A DNA stretch of 64,000 nucleotides. Origin: Niabella sp. (lineage in GTDB: Bacteria; Bacteroidota; Bacteroidia; Chitinophagales; Chitinophagaceae). Below are positions 43,304 through 51,673 of this stretch, piece by piece. The stretch is from assembly GCA_017744715.1 (NCBI GenBank), contig JAGIAT010000007.1, forward strand, positions 62,001 through 126,000. Direction: 5' to 3'. The notes beneath the pieces were generated by a model. It was not told the DNA's origin. It was given only the letters and a program-made list of their open reading frames with translations, and did no database searches. Within the stretch, counting starts at the first letter, position 1; each line of letters begins with the position of its first letter. The translations under genes were made by a program, and so were the position numbers.

Positions 43304-43401
43304 AAAGGAGGCCGTACCAAAGGTCCTGCATACTGTTATGGATTCCGGATGATGCCCGGAACGACATTTCGTTATGAAGGGTCTTTTGATACGGCCTCCT
43401 T
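43304..43401. repeat. 98-bp foldback element
   Basis: AAGGAGGCCGTACCAAA at 43305-43321 and TTTGATACGGCCTCCTT at 43385-43401 are inverted copies with one mismatch. The 63 bp between them fold further (TTCCGG / CCGGAA in the middle, TGTTATG / CGTTATG regions outside). The element ends 12 bp before the Hsp20 stop codon. It could be a MITE-like element or a bidirectional terminator for the convergent genes; there is no long T-run. Confidence 0.6.
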
Positions 43402-43412
43402 GCAGATCTGTA

Positions 43413-43883
43413 TTATGCGATGTTTACTTCCTGCCCGGGTTTATTGGTTTCGGGGTTTTTCTGAAATATGATTTTTAATACACCATCGGTATAGCTCGCG
43501 TTGATCACATCTGTCAGTACCTTGTTACTCAACTGGAAGGAACGTTCGAAGCTGACCGGTTGATATTCCTGGTAAACGTAATTTCCGGTTTCTGCCTGCC
43601 CGGGATCGGCATAACGGATGGTCAGTACCTCTTCCTTAACTGAAATTTTGAAATGCTCCTTTTGAAGCCCGGCGGCATAAAGGGAAATGATAAAGGCCGT
43701 TTCTGTTTCTTCAATATTAACAGGTTTTGAGCCGTTCATGTATTCCTGTAATTTGTGCATCCAGGGATGTCCGCCACCAAACGGACGGCCACCAAATTTT
43801 TTTCCAAAGAAACACCGTTGTTGCTTAAAGCGGGAATGGAACTGCTGTTGCGTATTGCCGCTTATGGATTGATCTGTAAACAT
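43413..43883 (-). CDS. Hsp20/alpha-crystallin small heat shock protein
   Basis: 156 residues. The N-terminal 45 are Gln/His/Phe-rich (FHSRFKQQRCFFGKKF), the alpha-crystallin domain runs from about 50 (KPVNIEETETAFIISLYAAGLQKEHFKISV, here in parts ETETAFIISLYAAG and HFKISVKEEVLTI), and FERSFQLSNKVLTDVINASYTDGVL, here FERSFQLSNKV and ASYTDGVLKI, ends the fold. It holds unfolded proteins during stress. It precedes a small membrane protein gene... on the same strand that lies 30 nt upstream. Confidence 0.9.
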   Translation of the reverse strand: MFTDQSISGNTQQQFHSRFKQQRCFFGKKFGGRPFGGGHPWMHKLQEYMNGSKPVNIEETETAFIISLYAAGLQKEHFKISVKEEVLTIRYADPGQAETGNYVYQEYQPVSFERSFQLSNKVLTDVINASYTDGVLKIIFQKNPETNKPGQEVNIA

Positions 43884-43913
43884 GATTTTTTTGTTTTTGT
43901 GTTTAATAAACGA

Positions 43914-44210
43914 TTAATGAATGGGAATAATAGCCGGAGTGCCCTGGCTTTTGTGATGGGTAACGGGCTGCAGGGAGCCGTTATGCTGCAGCTCGTTAAG
44001 ATAAGGGTTGCCGGTCCACCCGAGGCCGCTACCCGCAGCCCATTTTTGACGGGCCTTTGTGATGATCTTACCGGCAATAAGCACAATTACGCTGATTCCG
44101 ATTGCCAGTAATAACAGTTTAAAGAGCAGGAATAATACCAGTGATGCCAGACCGATCAGCAATGTAAGCCCGGCGAGCCGTGGAAGAATGAACAGGATTT
44201 TGTGTTTCAT
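43914..44210 (-). CDS. Small membrane protein, unknown
   Basis: 98 residues. Two closely spaced hydrophobic segments cover about 5-50 (LFILPRLAGLTLLIGLASLV and LLLLAIGISVIVLIAGKII), followed by a polar tail with WAAGSGLGWTGNPYLNEL. Not recognised. It lies 30 nt upstream of the Hsp20 gene on the same strand, so it may belong to a stress unit. Confidence 0.65.
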   Translation of the reverse strand: MKHKILFILPRLAGLTLLIGLASLVLFLLFKLLLLAIGISVIVLIAGKIITKARQKWAAGSGLGWTGNPYLNELQHNGSLQPVTHHKSQGTPAIIPIH

Positions 44211-44537
44211 TTTTTCTTTTTTAAATTTTTAAAACCGTTGTTTCTTTAGAAGACGGAGGTGTTTTGTTTTTACTTTAAAAGCCGGAAAAATATTTTCAGC
44301 GGTGGGCATTTGCAGTGTCTGCTTCCGGAAATATCCCTGAGGCATAAAGCACAAGGGATGTGCGCCTGAAGACAAACGCTGCACGGGAGTAAAGGAATGG
44401 TTAGAGGAACGATCCATGTATCTATGGTGCAAACGTTTGATCAGCTGCTGAAGATAAAACTAAGGCGGGAGGCATTATATTGCAATAAGGAAATAAATGA
44501 TTTTAAAAGAAAAGGTAAATTTTTAACAGGAACGATC

Positions 44538-45437
44538 ATGAAAAAGAACCGGGCCATATGGTTATTATGCATACTGATGTTGAGTGTGCAATTTATTCAT
44601 GGACAGACTGGCGGAGCCCGCATCCGTTTGGGACTGATTGCAGATATCCAGTACGGCGATTGTGATTCAAGAGGCACCCGTTTTTACCGCAATTCTTTAA
44701 AAAAGCTGGAAGATTGTATTGACACACTTAACCGGCAACAGGTTGCGTTTTCGATTAACCTGGGCGATATTACCGACCGGGATCCGCAAGATCTGGAGCC
44801 GGTGTTGCAGCGGTTGAAAAAGCTGAAAGGGCAACTTTATACAACACCGGGTAATCATGATTATAAAGGTGTAACGGATAACAGAAGCCTGTACAAAAGG
44901 CTGCACATGCCCGGCGAATATTATTCTTTTAAGAAAGGAAACTGGCGTTTTGTAATGTTGAACACAAATGAAGTGGCCGCCTATTCCAATGTAACAGGAA
45001 CCTGGAAGGAAAAGGAACTAAACAGTATGATGAACCGGATCCGGGCCGATAAGGCGCATAACGGAGCGGAATACAATGGCGGCATCAGCAGCGTGCAATT
45101 CAACTGGTTGAAGTCTGTACTGCAAACAGCGCAGAAGAAGGGGGAGCAGGTACTCCTCTTTTCACATCATCCGTTCAGTTGTGCAGACGGGCTCACAGCG
45201 CTGAATGATAAAGAAGTGGTATCCCTGCTCTCCGGGTATTCCTGCGTAAAGGCGGTTATTGCCGGCCATCATCATACCGGCGCTTTTTGCTATGAGGGAA
45301 AAATTCCGTTTATTGTAACAGAAGGAATGATTGAAACACCGCATTCCAATGCGTTCGGAATTATTGAACTAACGGACCGGGAACTGATCCTCACGGGTTA
45401 TGGAAGAACCCGGTCGTACAAGCTGGCGATCGAATAA
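44538..45437 (+). CDS. Exported metallophosphoesterase
   Basis: 299 residues from the ATG at 44538, chosen because it begins a signal peptide (MKKNRAIWLLCILMLSVQFIHG); the frame is open 47 codons further up. Calcineurin-like phosphoesterase motifs: LGLIADIQYGD, NLGDITDRD, TTPGNHDYKG, LLFSHHPF and VIAGHHHTGAF supply the dimetal ligands. The layout resembles Mn-dependent ADP-ribose/CDP-alcohol diphosphatases, but here exported. The 326 bp before it hold no other feature that I see. Confidence 0.88.
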   Translation: MKKNRAIWLLCILMLSVQFIHGQTGGARIRLGLIADIQYGDCDSRGTRFYRNSLKKLEDCIDTLNRQQVAFSINLGDITDRDPQDLEPVLQRLKKLKGQLYTTPGNHDYKGVTDNRSLYKRLHMPGEYYSFKKGNWRFVMLNTNEVAAYSNVTGTWKEKELNSMMNRIRADKAHNGAEYNGGISSVQFNWLKSVLQTAQKKGEQVLLFSHHPFSCADGLTALNDKEVVSLLSGYSCVKAVIAGHHHTGAFCYEGKIPFIVTEGMIETPHSNAFGIIELTDRELILTGYGRTRSYKLAIE

Positions 45438-45712
45438 GTATAAACGGATGCTGTACCAGGGATCCATGACCACCGGGTTGAGCTGTTTGCTATACCTGCA
45501 TGATAGGCGGAGGCGTGCTCCATCCCCGAGATTGGTCCATCGTTGAAGGCGTATCGCCCGCAAGGCAACGAAGATACACCGGGTTCCGATTGTCATTTTT
45601 GCCACAGAATCTGCCGCATTCGCACCGGTGCTGCCGCTTTTTCTTTTTTACTTTTATGCTATTATTGTTACTCGCTGAAGTGTAGCACATAATACGCTTT
45701 AAATGTAAATCG
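45438..45712. other. Intergenic stretch without recognised features
   Basis: Short frames exist on both strands (about 60 codons each, at 45490-45690), but they overlap each other antisense and have low-complexity Phe/Leu or Lys runs. I see no hairpin or promoter match worth naming. Confidence 0.4.
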
Positions 45713-46513
45713 ATGAAAACAGATCAAAAGGAAACGCCTGCCGGGCATTATGCATGGATCAATGGAATCCGGATGTATTATGAGATCTACGGAAATGTAA
45801 CCGGTATCCCGTTGGTATTGGTGCATGGTGGTGGATCTACCATTCCTTCCAACTGGGAACTGTTGCTGCCTTTCTTTATGAATCAATACCGGGTCATTGC
45901 CATGGAGCTACAGGCGCACGGGCGCACCGGCGACCGGGATGCACCGGAATCATTCCGGCAGGACGCTGACGATGTGCATGCATTGCTGAAGCTGTTGCAG
46001 GTACCTCAGGCGCATATAGCAGGGTTTAGCGATGGCGCCTGTACTGCAATGGAAATCGCCATCCGGTATCCGGAGATCGTTCATAAAATCGTATTGATCT
46101 CCGGCAATTATAAAAGATCGGGGATGGTGCCCGGATTTTTTGAGGGACTGGAGGCGGCTACATTTGACGACATGCCGGCACCGTTAAAAACAGCCTATCT
46201 CGATGTAAATCCCGATCCGGAAGGGTTGTTAAATATGTTTCAGAAAGACCGGGCGAAAAGACTGATGTTTCAGGATGTACCGGAAGCGCTGCTGAACGGC
46301 ATAAAAGCACCTGCACTGTTGATGGTTGGTGATCAGGATGTAATTACCGTGCCACATACGGTTGAAATGTGGCAGCAGATACCCGGGGCCCGGCTGGCCA
46401 TACTGCCGGGAAATCACGGATCCTTTATCGGAGAAATTTTTACAAGAGAAGCCGGAAGCTCCATGCCGGCAATGGCTGCAAACATAATCAGCAACTTCCT
46501 TAACCAGGATTAA
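45713..46513 (+). CDS. Alpha/beta hydrolase
   Basis: 266 residues, no signal peptide. Motifs: LVLVHGGGSTIPSNW (oxyanion), nucleophile Ser106 in IAGFSDGACTAME, Asp in LLMVGDQDVITVP and His in LPGNHGSF. The family covers esterases, lipases and haloperoxidase-like proteins; substrate not predictable. A truncated relative lies at 58136-58323 (a C-terminal end of the same kind). The next 300 bp contain only the sod promoter region. Confidence 0.88.
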   Translation: MKTDQKETPAGHYAWINGIRMYYEIYGNVTGIPLVLVHGGGSTIPSNWELLLPFFMNQYRVIAMELQAHGRTGDRDAPESFRQDADDVHALLKLLQVPQAHIAGFSDGACTAMEIAIRYPEIVHKIVLISGNYKRSGMVPGFFEGLEAATFDDMPAPLKTAYLDVNPDPEGLLNMFQKDRAKRLMFQDVPEALLNGIKAPALLMVGDQDVITVPHTVEMWQQIPGARLAILPGNHGSFIGEIFTREAGSSMPAMAANIISNFLNQD

Positions 46514-46640
46514 ATGCTGCAGAACAGAGGCATGTATTGCCGGTGTTGCATTGTTTAAAGCAGTTATTTCAGATGACAATAAGCAATCATCCGGCAGCTG
46601 CCTGAACCGCTGCACAAGTCATCGTATGACTGATTTCTGT

Positions 46641-46680
46641 GCATTTAATAAACAAAGCATTTACTTTGTTTATTAAATGC
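46641..46680. promoter_or_regulatory. Perfect 17-bp inverted repeat overlapping the sod promoter
   Basis: GCATTTAATAAACAAAG (46641-46657), a 6-nt loop, and CTTTGTTTATTAAATGC (46664-46680). The right arm contains the -33 TTTG of the sod promoter. It could be an operator for a dimeric repressor, a terminator of the upstream hydrolase gene (TTTT follows), or both. Confidence 0.65.
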
Positions 46681-46695
46681 TTTTCTGTACCTTTG
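46665..46695 (+). promoter_or_regulatory. Promoter of the superoxide dismutase gene
   Basis: TTTG (46665-46668), 19 nt, TACCTTTG (46688-46695): a full match to the Bacteroidota consensus. The leader to the ATG at 46815 would be about 113 nt. Confidence 0.7.
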
Positions 46696-46814
46696 AACGG
46701 TAAACAGCGATCAGGATATTGCTCACAGGCCTGCCTGATGCGGCGCGATGTTGTGGAGGCGTTGCACGTGATCGATCCTGAATCGTATAAAACATTCATC
46801 CAAAAAAGAAACAC

Positions 46815-47420
46815 ATGACACATCAATTACCCTCGTTGCCTTATGCATACGATGCACTGGAACCACATATCGATACGGCAACGATGCAGATCCATCACGG
46901 CAAACATCACCAGGCATATGTTGATAATCTCAATAAAGCCATCGCCGGAACGGAGCATGAGCGAAAAACGCTGGAGGCCCTTGTGGGGGCTGCAGGTTCC
47001 ATTAGTCCGGCTGTACGCAATAATGCCGGAGGACACTGGAATCACCGTTTTTTCTGGACCAGCCTTTCACCAAACGGCGGTGGGGCACCTGTTGGAACAC
47101 TGGCAGCGGCCATTGATCAACGCTTTGGCTCTTTTGAAACGTTCAAAGAACAATTTCAGGCGGCAGCTGTTGCACGTTTCGGTTCGGGATGGGCATGGCT
47201 GGTGCTTACAGATGACGGGCAACTGGCGATTACCAGTACCCCGAACCAGGATAACCCTTTGATGGATGTGGCGGAAGTAAAGGGCAAACCAATTATCGGA
47301 GTGGATGTGTGGGAACATGCCTATTATCTCCGGTACCAGAACCGTCGTGCCGAGTACCTGAATGCCTACTGGCAGCTGGTAAACTGGGAAGCGGCGGATG
47401 CTTTATTCAACAATCGCTGA
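46815..47420 (+). CDS. sodA: Superoxide dismutase, manganese type
   Basis: 201 residues, cytoplasmic (no signal). Metal ligands: His27 (IHHGKHH), His77 (AGGHWNHRFFW), Asp164 and His168 (DVWEHAYY). The active-site Gln is Gln145 in TPNQDNPL, coming from the C-terminal half as in Mn enzymes; Fe enzymes have it in the N-terminal half, where here there is Gly-Gly-His. So Mn or cambialistic use is likely. It fits with the manganese importer gene at 49-51 kb. Confidence 0.96.
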   Translation: MTHQLPSLPYAYDALEPHIDTATMQIHHGKHHQAYVDNLNKAIAGTEHERKTLEALVGAAGSISPAVRNNAGGHWNHRFFWTSLSPNGGGAPVGTLAAAIDQRFGSFETFKEQFQAAAVARFGSGWAWLVLTDDGQLAITSTPNQDNPLMDVAEVKGKPIIGVDVWEHAYYLRYQNRRAEYLNAYWQLVNWEAADALFNNR

Positions 47421-47534
47421 GGCATGGCCGGTGGGCGGGTACCTGCGGGAGCCGTGCTAACGTCGTTCATATAGCTGCGTTGGCCCGCTGTTTAAAATGA
47501 GCTTCAAAAAAGCAAAAAGTTTTTTTGCCGTCTT

Positions 47535-47565
47535 TTTGTTAAAACGAAAGAAATGCCTATCTTTG
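47535..47565 (+). promoter_or_regulatory. Promoter of tRNA-Arg
   Basis: TTTG (47535-47538), 19 nt, TATCTTTG (47558-47565): a full consensus match, 13 nt before the tRNA. Confidence 0.8.
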
Positions 47566-47578
47566 CCCCCCACAAAAC

Positions 47579-47652
47579 GGCCCCGTAGCTCAATTGAATA
47601 GAGCATTTGACTACGGATCAAAAGGTTTCAGGTTTGAATCCTGACGGGGTCA
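47579..47652 (+). tRNA. tRNA-Arg (anticodon ACG)
   Basis: 74 nt. Acceptor GGCCCCG/CGGGGTC (one G-U pair) with discriminator A. The anticodon stem TTTGA/TCAAA closes CTACGGA, anticodon ACG, expected to be edited to ICG for CGU/CGC/CGA. The T arm is TCAGG-TTTGAAT-CCTGA. CCA is not encoded. Confidence 0.95.
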
Positions 47653-47664
47653 CTTAAGAACAAG

Positions 47665-47692
47665 GAGTTACAGGAATGTAACTCTTTTTTTT
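47665..47692 (+). terminator. Terminator of tRNA-Arg
   Basis: GAGTTACA-GGAA-TGTAACTC, an 8-bp stem with a GNRA-like loop, followed by eight T bases. Confidence 0.9.
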
Positions 47693-47770
47693 GCACATAA
47701 TTGTTTGGTATGATCCTTGACAATCTTGTTTGAATTTTTGATCCGTGTAGTCATTCGTAAATCTGCGTAC

Positions 47771-48244
47771 ATGAAAATAGCTTTTTGGGCATTGGGAAAG
47801 CAGCATGAGGCTTATGTGAAAGAAGGGGTGGAGGAGTTTTCCGGCCGCATTGGCAATTATTTCCGGCTGGAGTGGGAGCTGATCCCCGTGCCGAAAGATG
47901 CGGCGCATCTCGGAGCCCTGGAGCTGAAAAAGAAGGAAGCGGCGGTGATCCTTCCCAAAATTGCAAAAGAAGATTACCTGGTTGCTTTGGAGGAGCGGGG
48001 CCGCCAGATGAGCTCTGAAGGACTGGCCACGTTTTTACAGGGGCGTGCCAATGCCGGCACCCGGCGTATTATTTTTTTGATCGGCGGTGCGTACGGGCTG
48101 GATGAAACCGTTCTGAGAAGGGCCAATACCTTATGGAGTTTATCGCAGCTGGTTTTTCCGCATCAGCTGGTGCGTCTTATCCTGGCAGAACAGGTATACC
48201 GGGCCTGCACCATCATGAAAAATGAAAAATACCATCATTCCTGA
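47771..48244 (+). CDS. rlmH: 23S rRNA (pseudouridine1915-N3)-methyltransferase
   Basis: 157 residues from the ATG at 47771 (MKIAFWALGKQHEAYVKEGV); the frame is open 18 codons upstream without family similarity. SPOUT knot methyltransferase: LVALEERGRQMSSEGLATFL, here EERGRQMSSE, FLIGGAYGLDETVL (SAM site) and SLSQLVFPHQLVRLILAEQVYRA, here FPHQLVRLILAEQVYRA. It methylates pseudouridine 1915 in helix 69 on assembled ribosomes. Confidence 0.96.
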   Translation: MKIAFWALGKQHEAYVKEGVEEFSGRIGNYFRLEWELIPVPKDAAHLGALELKKKEAAVILPKIAKEDYLVALEERGRQMSSEGLATFLQGRANAGTRRIIFLIGGAYGLDETVLRRANTLWSLSQLVFPHQLVRLILAEQVYRACTIMKNEKYHHS

Positions 48245-48307
48245 ACGGAGGAACAGGAAATGAGAAATTACAAATGATAAATGGGAATTTGTCGCTATTT
48301 TTAGCAC

Positions 48308-48949
48308 ATGGAAATAACCATTACGCTCATTATTACCATCATTACTGTAGCTGTTTCCCTCTGGGGGTTCAGTAGTTCAAAAGTGATCGATAACCTTATT
48401 TTTTTCGGACCTGCCATTTCCCGGAACCGCCAGTACTACCGGTTTATTACGCATGGATTGATTCATGCCGATCTGATGCACCTGGCGTTTAATATGATTG
48501 CATTGTATTCTTTTGGTATTGCCCTTGAAACCTATTTTTTCCCGGACGACCGGGTCTTCGGGGCAGATGCGCCAATGTATTTTACCGGCTTATATGTTGG
48601 AGGGCTCGTAGTGGCCAGTCTGCCGGATTATTTTAAGCACAAGGATGATTATTACTTCAGAAGTCTTGGAGCTTCCGGTGCTGTTTCTTCGGTGATCTTT
48701 GCGTGTATCGTATTATTTCCTACACTACCCATTCGCTTTTTATTCCTGCCCGTAGACATTCCTGGTTGGATATTCGGTGGGTTGTACCTGCTGATTTCTG
48801 CCTATCTGGACCGGCAGGGTGGCGGACGCATCAATCATGGTGCGCATCTTTGGGGGGCTGTTTTCGGTATTGTTTTTATTGTGCTGTTTGTGAGTATGAA
48901 AGGACAGCTGAATGTTTTCGAAAACTTTATTCACCAGATCCGGAAGTGA
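48308..48949 (+). CDS. Rhomboid family intramembrane serine protease
   Basis: 213 residues, six or so membrane segments. The catalytic Ser123 is in GASGAVSS and the catalytic His180 in NHGAHLWG. HADLMHLAFNM with Asn62 gives the oxyanion helper. The fold is the minimal six-TM form with no extra domain. It cleaves membrane proteins near their transmembrane ends; targets unknown. It starts 63 nt after rlmH. Confidence 0.93.
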   Translation: MEITITLIITIITVAVSLWGFSSSKVIDNLIFFGPAISRNRQYYRFITHGLIHADLMHLAFNMIALYSFGIALETYFFPDDRVFGADAPMYFTGLYVGGLVVASLPDYFKHKDDYYFRSLGASGAVSSVIFACIVLFPTLPIRFLFLPVDIPGWIFGGLYLLISAYLDRQGGGRINHGAHLWGAVFGIVFIVLFVSMKGQLNVFENFIHQIRK

Positions 48950-49000
48950 CCGGGTTAGGCGTTGCCATTTCCTGATGCAGCGGCATTATAACCGGGCACC

Positions 49001-50905
49001 TTATTTCGAACCGGAAACCTTGCTTCCTATAATGAGTATGGGAATCTGCAACCGGTGCCGCACATTATTGATGGTGCTGCCGTAGATAAAATCCTTCAGG
49101 CCTTTATGTCCGTGCGCCCCCATTACCAGCAGGCTGGCCTGCTGACTTATAACAATCCTGGGGATCTCACGGGAAGCAATGCCATAGCCTAACTCCCAGC
49201 TCACTTTGTATCCCTTCTGGCGGATCTGTTTGGCATAGCCGTCCAGGTAGGCCTTATCTGTTTTGGATTCCTGATCTTTTATTTCCTGGTTATTGAACCG
49301 GGCCGCCACACTTTCCACCACGTGGATCAGTACAAACCGGGTTTGGGCACCGCCCTGTTTTAATGCCTGTGTGATGAGTACACTGTCGGTTTTCCCAAAA
49401 TCAACCGCAACCGCAATGGTATCATAGGTATTGGCGCCGGTTGAAAGATCGAGTGGTGCCGGCTCCGGGTGCACCGGGGAGAAGCTGGTTTTAAGTCCTC
49501 TTTTGCGGAACGGATAGAAGATGGTGTAAGCCAGCAGCACCAGGATCCCTGTACTCGCCAGGATGATCAGCAGCTTCCATCCCCAGGAAGCCGTGGTGGC
49601 AAAATAACCGGTGATCGCATCGGTAACCATGCGGCCGTTTAAATAGATCAGTACCGCCGTAATGATCCACGCAAATAGCTTTGTAACCGGTTTGATGGTA
49701 AAGATGCCCATGGTGTTCCGGTCGCTCACAAAATGGATCAGCGGAATGATGGCAAACCCCAGCTGCATGCTCAATACCACCTGGCTGAAGATGAGTAACT
49801 GGTCTACTTCGTTTTCGCCGTAAAGGCCGATGACCAGCACGGCAGGCACAATGGCAATCAGCCGGGTAAGCAGGCGGCGTACCAGCGGGTTGATCCGGAG
49901 TTTTAAATATCCTTCCATGATGATCTGGCCTGCCAGCGTGCCGGTGACGGTGCTGCTTTGGCCGGCCGCAATCAATGCCACGGCAAAGAGTTTAGACGCA
50001 AAGTTGCTGCCGAGATGGCTGGGCAGCAGTTCATAGGCCTGCCGGATCTCCGCTACATCGGTTCGGCCGGTTTTAAAGAAAATAGTGGCAGCCAGTACCA
50101 GGATGGCGGCATTAACCAGGAAGGCCATATTCAATGCAATGGCGCTGTCCCAGAAATTATATTTGAGTGCCTTGCGGATTCCGTCCTCGGTATTTTTAAA
50201 TTTACGGGTTTGTACAAGGGCCGAGTGCAGGTAAAGGTTATGGGGCATTACCGTGGCACCAATGATGCCGATGGCAATATACAAGGCCGCATCATTCTGG
50301 ATACGGGGTACAAAACCGGAGGCCATTTCCCGGGGATCGGGAGACGCGATGATAATCTGCACCAGGAACGACATGCCAATGATAAAGATCAGTCCGATAA
50401 CAAAAGCTTCCAGTTTACGCATGCCGAACCGTTGCAACAGCATCAGTAAAAAAGTATCCAGTACGGTAATCAGTACTCCATACATCAGGGGCATGCCGGT
50501 TAATAATTGCAGTCCGATGGCCATACCCAGCACCTCGGCCAGATCGGTAGCGGCAATAGCGATTTCCGCCAGCAGGTACAGGATAAAATTCACACCACGG
50601 GGATACGTTTCCCGGTTGGCCTGTGCCAGATCCTTGTGGCGTACGATTCCCAGGCGGGCGGAAAGGCTTTGCAGCAGGAGTGCCATCAGGTTACTCATCA
50701 GCAATACCCACAATAAGCTGTAGCCAAACTGGCTGCCTCCCGCCAGATCCGTGGCCCAGTTGCCGGGGTCCATATACCCCACGCTTACCAGGTAGGCCGG
50801 ACCAAAAAAAGAAAGGATCCGCCGCCATTTGGGCTTGTTGGATTGGGTGGTATCTACCGACTGGTGTACCTCGCTCAATGAAATATCGGAGTGATGCTTA
50901 TTCAT
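49001..50905 (-). CDS. mntH: Nramp Mn2+/Fe2+ transporter fused to a universal stress protein domain
   Basis: 634 residues. The first 470 or so form an Nramp transporter: MDPGNWATDLAGG (TM1 metal site DPGN) and GATVMPHNLYLHSALV (TM6 MPH) with about 11 TM segments. From about 490 a UspA domain begins (YDTIAVAVDFGKTD) with the ATP loop GAHGHKGLKDFIYGST. Proton-driven manganese or iron uptake across the inner membrane; the Usp part may sense ATP or stress. It overlaps the mntR stop by 8 bp and is translationally coupled to it. Confidence 0.93.
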   Translation of the reverse strand: MNKHHSDISLSEVHQSVDTTQSNKPKWRRILSFFGPAYLVSVGYMDPGNWATDLAGGSQFGYSLLWVLLMSNLMALLLQSLSARLGIVRHKDLAQANRETYPRGVNFILYLLAEIAIAATDLAEVLGMAIGLQLLTGMPLMYGVLITVLDTFLLMLLQRFGMRKLEAFVIGLIFIIGMSFLVQIIIASPDPREMASGFVPRIQNDAALYIAIGIIGATVMPHNLYLHSALVQTRKFKNTEDGIRKALKYNFWDSAIALNMAFLVNAAILVLAATIFFKTGRTDVAEIRQAYELLPSHLGSNFASKLFAVALIAAGQSSTVTGTLAGQIIMEGYLKLRINPLVRRLLTRLIAIVPAVLVIGLYGENEVDQLLIFSQVVLSMQLGFAIIPLIHFVSDRNTMGIFTIKPVTKLFAWIITAVLIYLNGRMVTDAITGYFATTASWGWKLLIILASTGILVLLAYTIFYPFRKRGLKTSFSPVHPEPAPLDLSTGANTYDTIAVAVDFGKTDSVLITQALKQGGAQTRFVLIHVVESVAARFNNQEIKDQESKTDKAYLDGYAKQIRQKGYKVSWELGYGIASREIPRIVISQQASLLVMGAHGHKGLKDFIYGSTINNVRHRLQIPILIIGSKVSGSK

Positions 50906-51566
50906 GATCCTTTACTAAAATGTTTTGCGATAGTTCTTTTGATATTTGTATGGTTTGCTTGCCCCCGGTTTTTATTTCCAGCGACTGATCATAGGCAAAC
51001 CGTTTCCGGACTTCCAGCAAGGTGCCGATTTTTATATGCTTTTCATCCAGCAGTTCCAGTATACCTGCCGACTGATCTGCGATCTGAACCACTTCCACCG
51101 GCGTTTGCAGGGGAATTGCCGATAACAGTTTATGGCTGCGTTTGGCAATATGTCCTTTTTCATCGGGGATCGGGTCTCCATGCGGATCAATGCGGGGAAA
51201 CCCCAAAAAAGCATCCAGCTTGTTGATGAGGCTGGTGCTGCCTACGTGTTCCAGCTCCTCTGCAATATCATGTACCTCATCCCAGTTGAAGCCCAGCTTT
51301 TTCGACAGGAAATATTCCCAAAGGCGGTGCCGCCGGATGATCATCAGTGCGCTCTTACGGCCTGTTTCGGTAAGATTGCAGCCATAATATGCTTTATAGT
51401 GAACGATTTTTTTCTGTTTGAGTTTCTTCAGCATATCGGTAACTGAGGCGGCCGCGGTTTTTAGCAGCTCCGAGAGATGGTTGGTATTTACAGGGCGGCC
51501 ATCCTGCTCCAGGTGATAAATGGCTTTTATATAATTTTCTTCCGTATGCGAAAGATTTGAAGACAT
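50898..51566 (-). CDS. mntR: DtxR/MntR family metal-dependent regulator
   Basis: 222 residues. N-terminal winged helix (SHTEENYIKAIYHLEQ, then TAAASVTDMLKKLKQKKIVHY, here AASVTDMLKKLKQK), dimerisation and metal-binding domain (RRHRLWEYFLSKKLGFNWDEVHDIAEELEHV, here RRHRLWEYFL and DEVHDIAEELEHV, with His and Glu ligands, and PRIDPHGDPIP), then a C-terminal FeoA/SH3-like domain (from about 145). With Mn or Fe bound it would repress the operon it starts, including the transporter. Confidence 0.93.
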   Translation of the reverse strand: MSSNLSHTEENYIKAIYHLEQDGRPVNTNHLSELLKTAAASVTDMLKKLKQKKIVHYKAYYGCNLTETGRKSALMIIRRHRLWEYFLSKKLGFNWDEVHDIAEELEHVGSTSLINKLDAFLGFPRIDPHGDPIPDEKGHIAKRSHKLLSAIPLQTPVEVVQIADQSAGILELLDEKHIKIGTLLEVRKRFAYDQSLEIKTGGKQTIQISKELSQNILVKDHE

Positions 51567-51577
51567 CTAAATAAAAA

Positions 51578-51593
51578 TTTAGACAAATCTAAA
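51578..51593. promoter_or_regulatory. DtxR/MntR-type operator
   Basis: TTTAGA-CAAA-TCTAAA, a perfect 6-bp inverted repeat ending 12 nt upstream of the mntR start codon, in AT-rich surroundings. DtxR-family boxes have this TTTAGxxxnnCTAAA shape. A partial second copy (CATCTAAAT) overlaps the start codon. Confidence 0.7.
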
Positions 51594-51673
51594 AAAAAGT
51601 TATGATTAGGCAAAAATTTTATTTTTTGCGCAGATGCCCGGGATTTTATTTATTTTGTTGTATAATTGAATGT

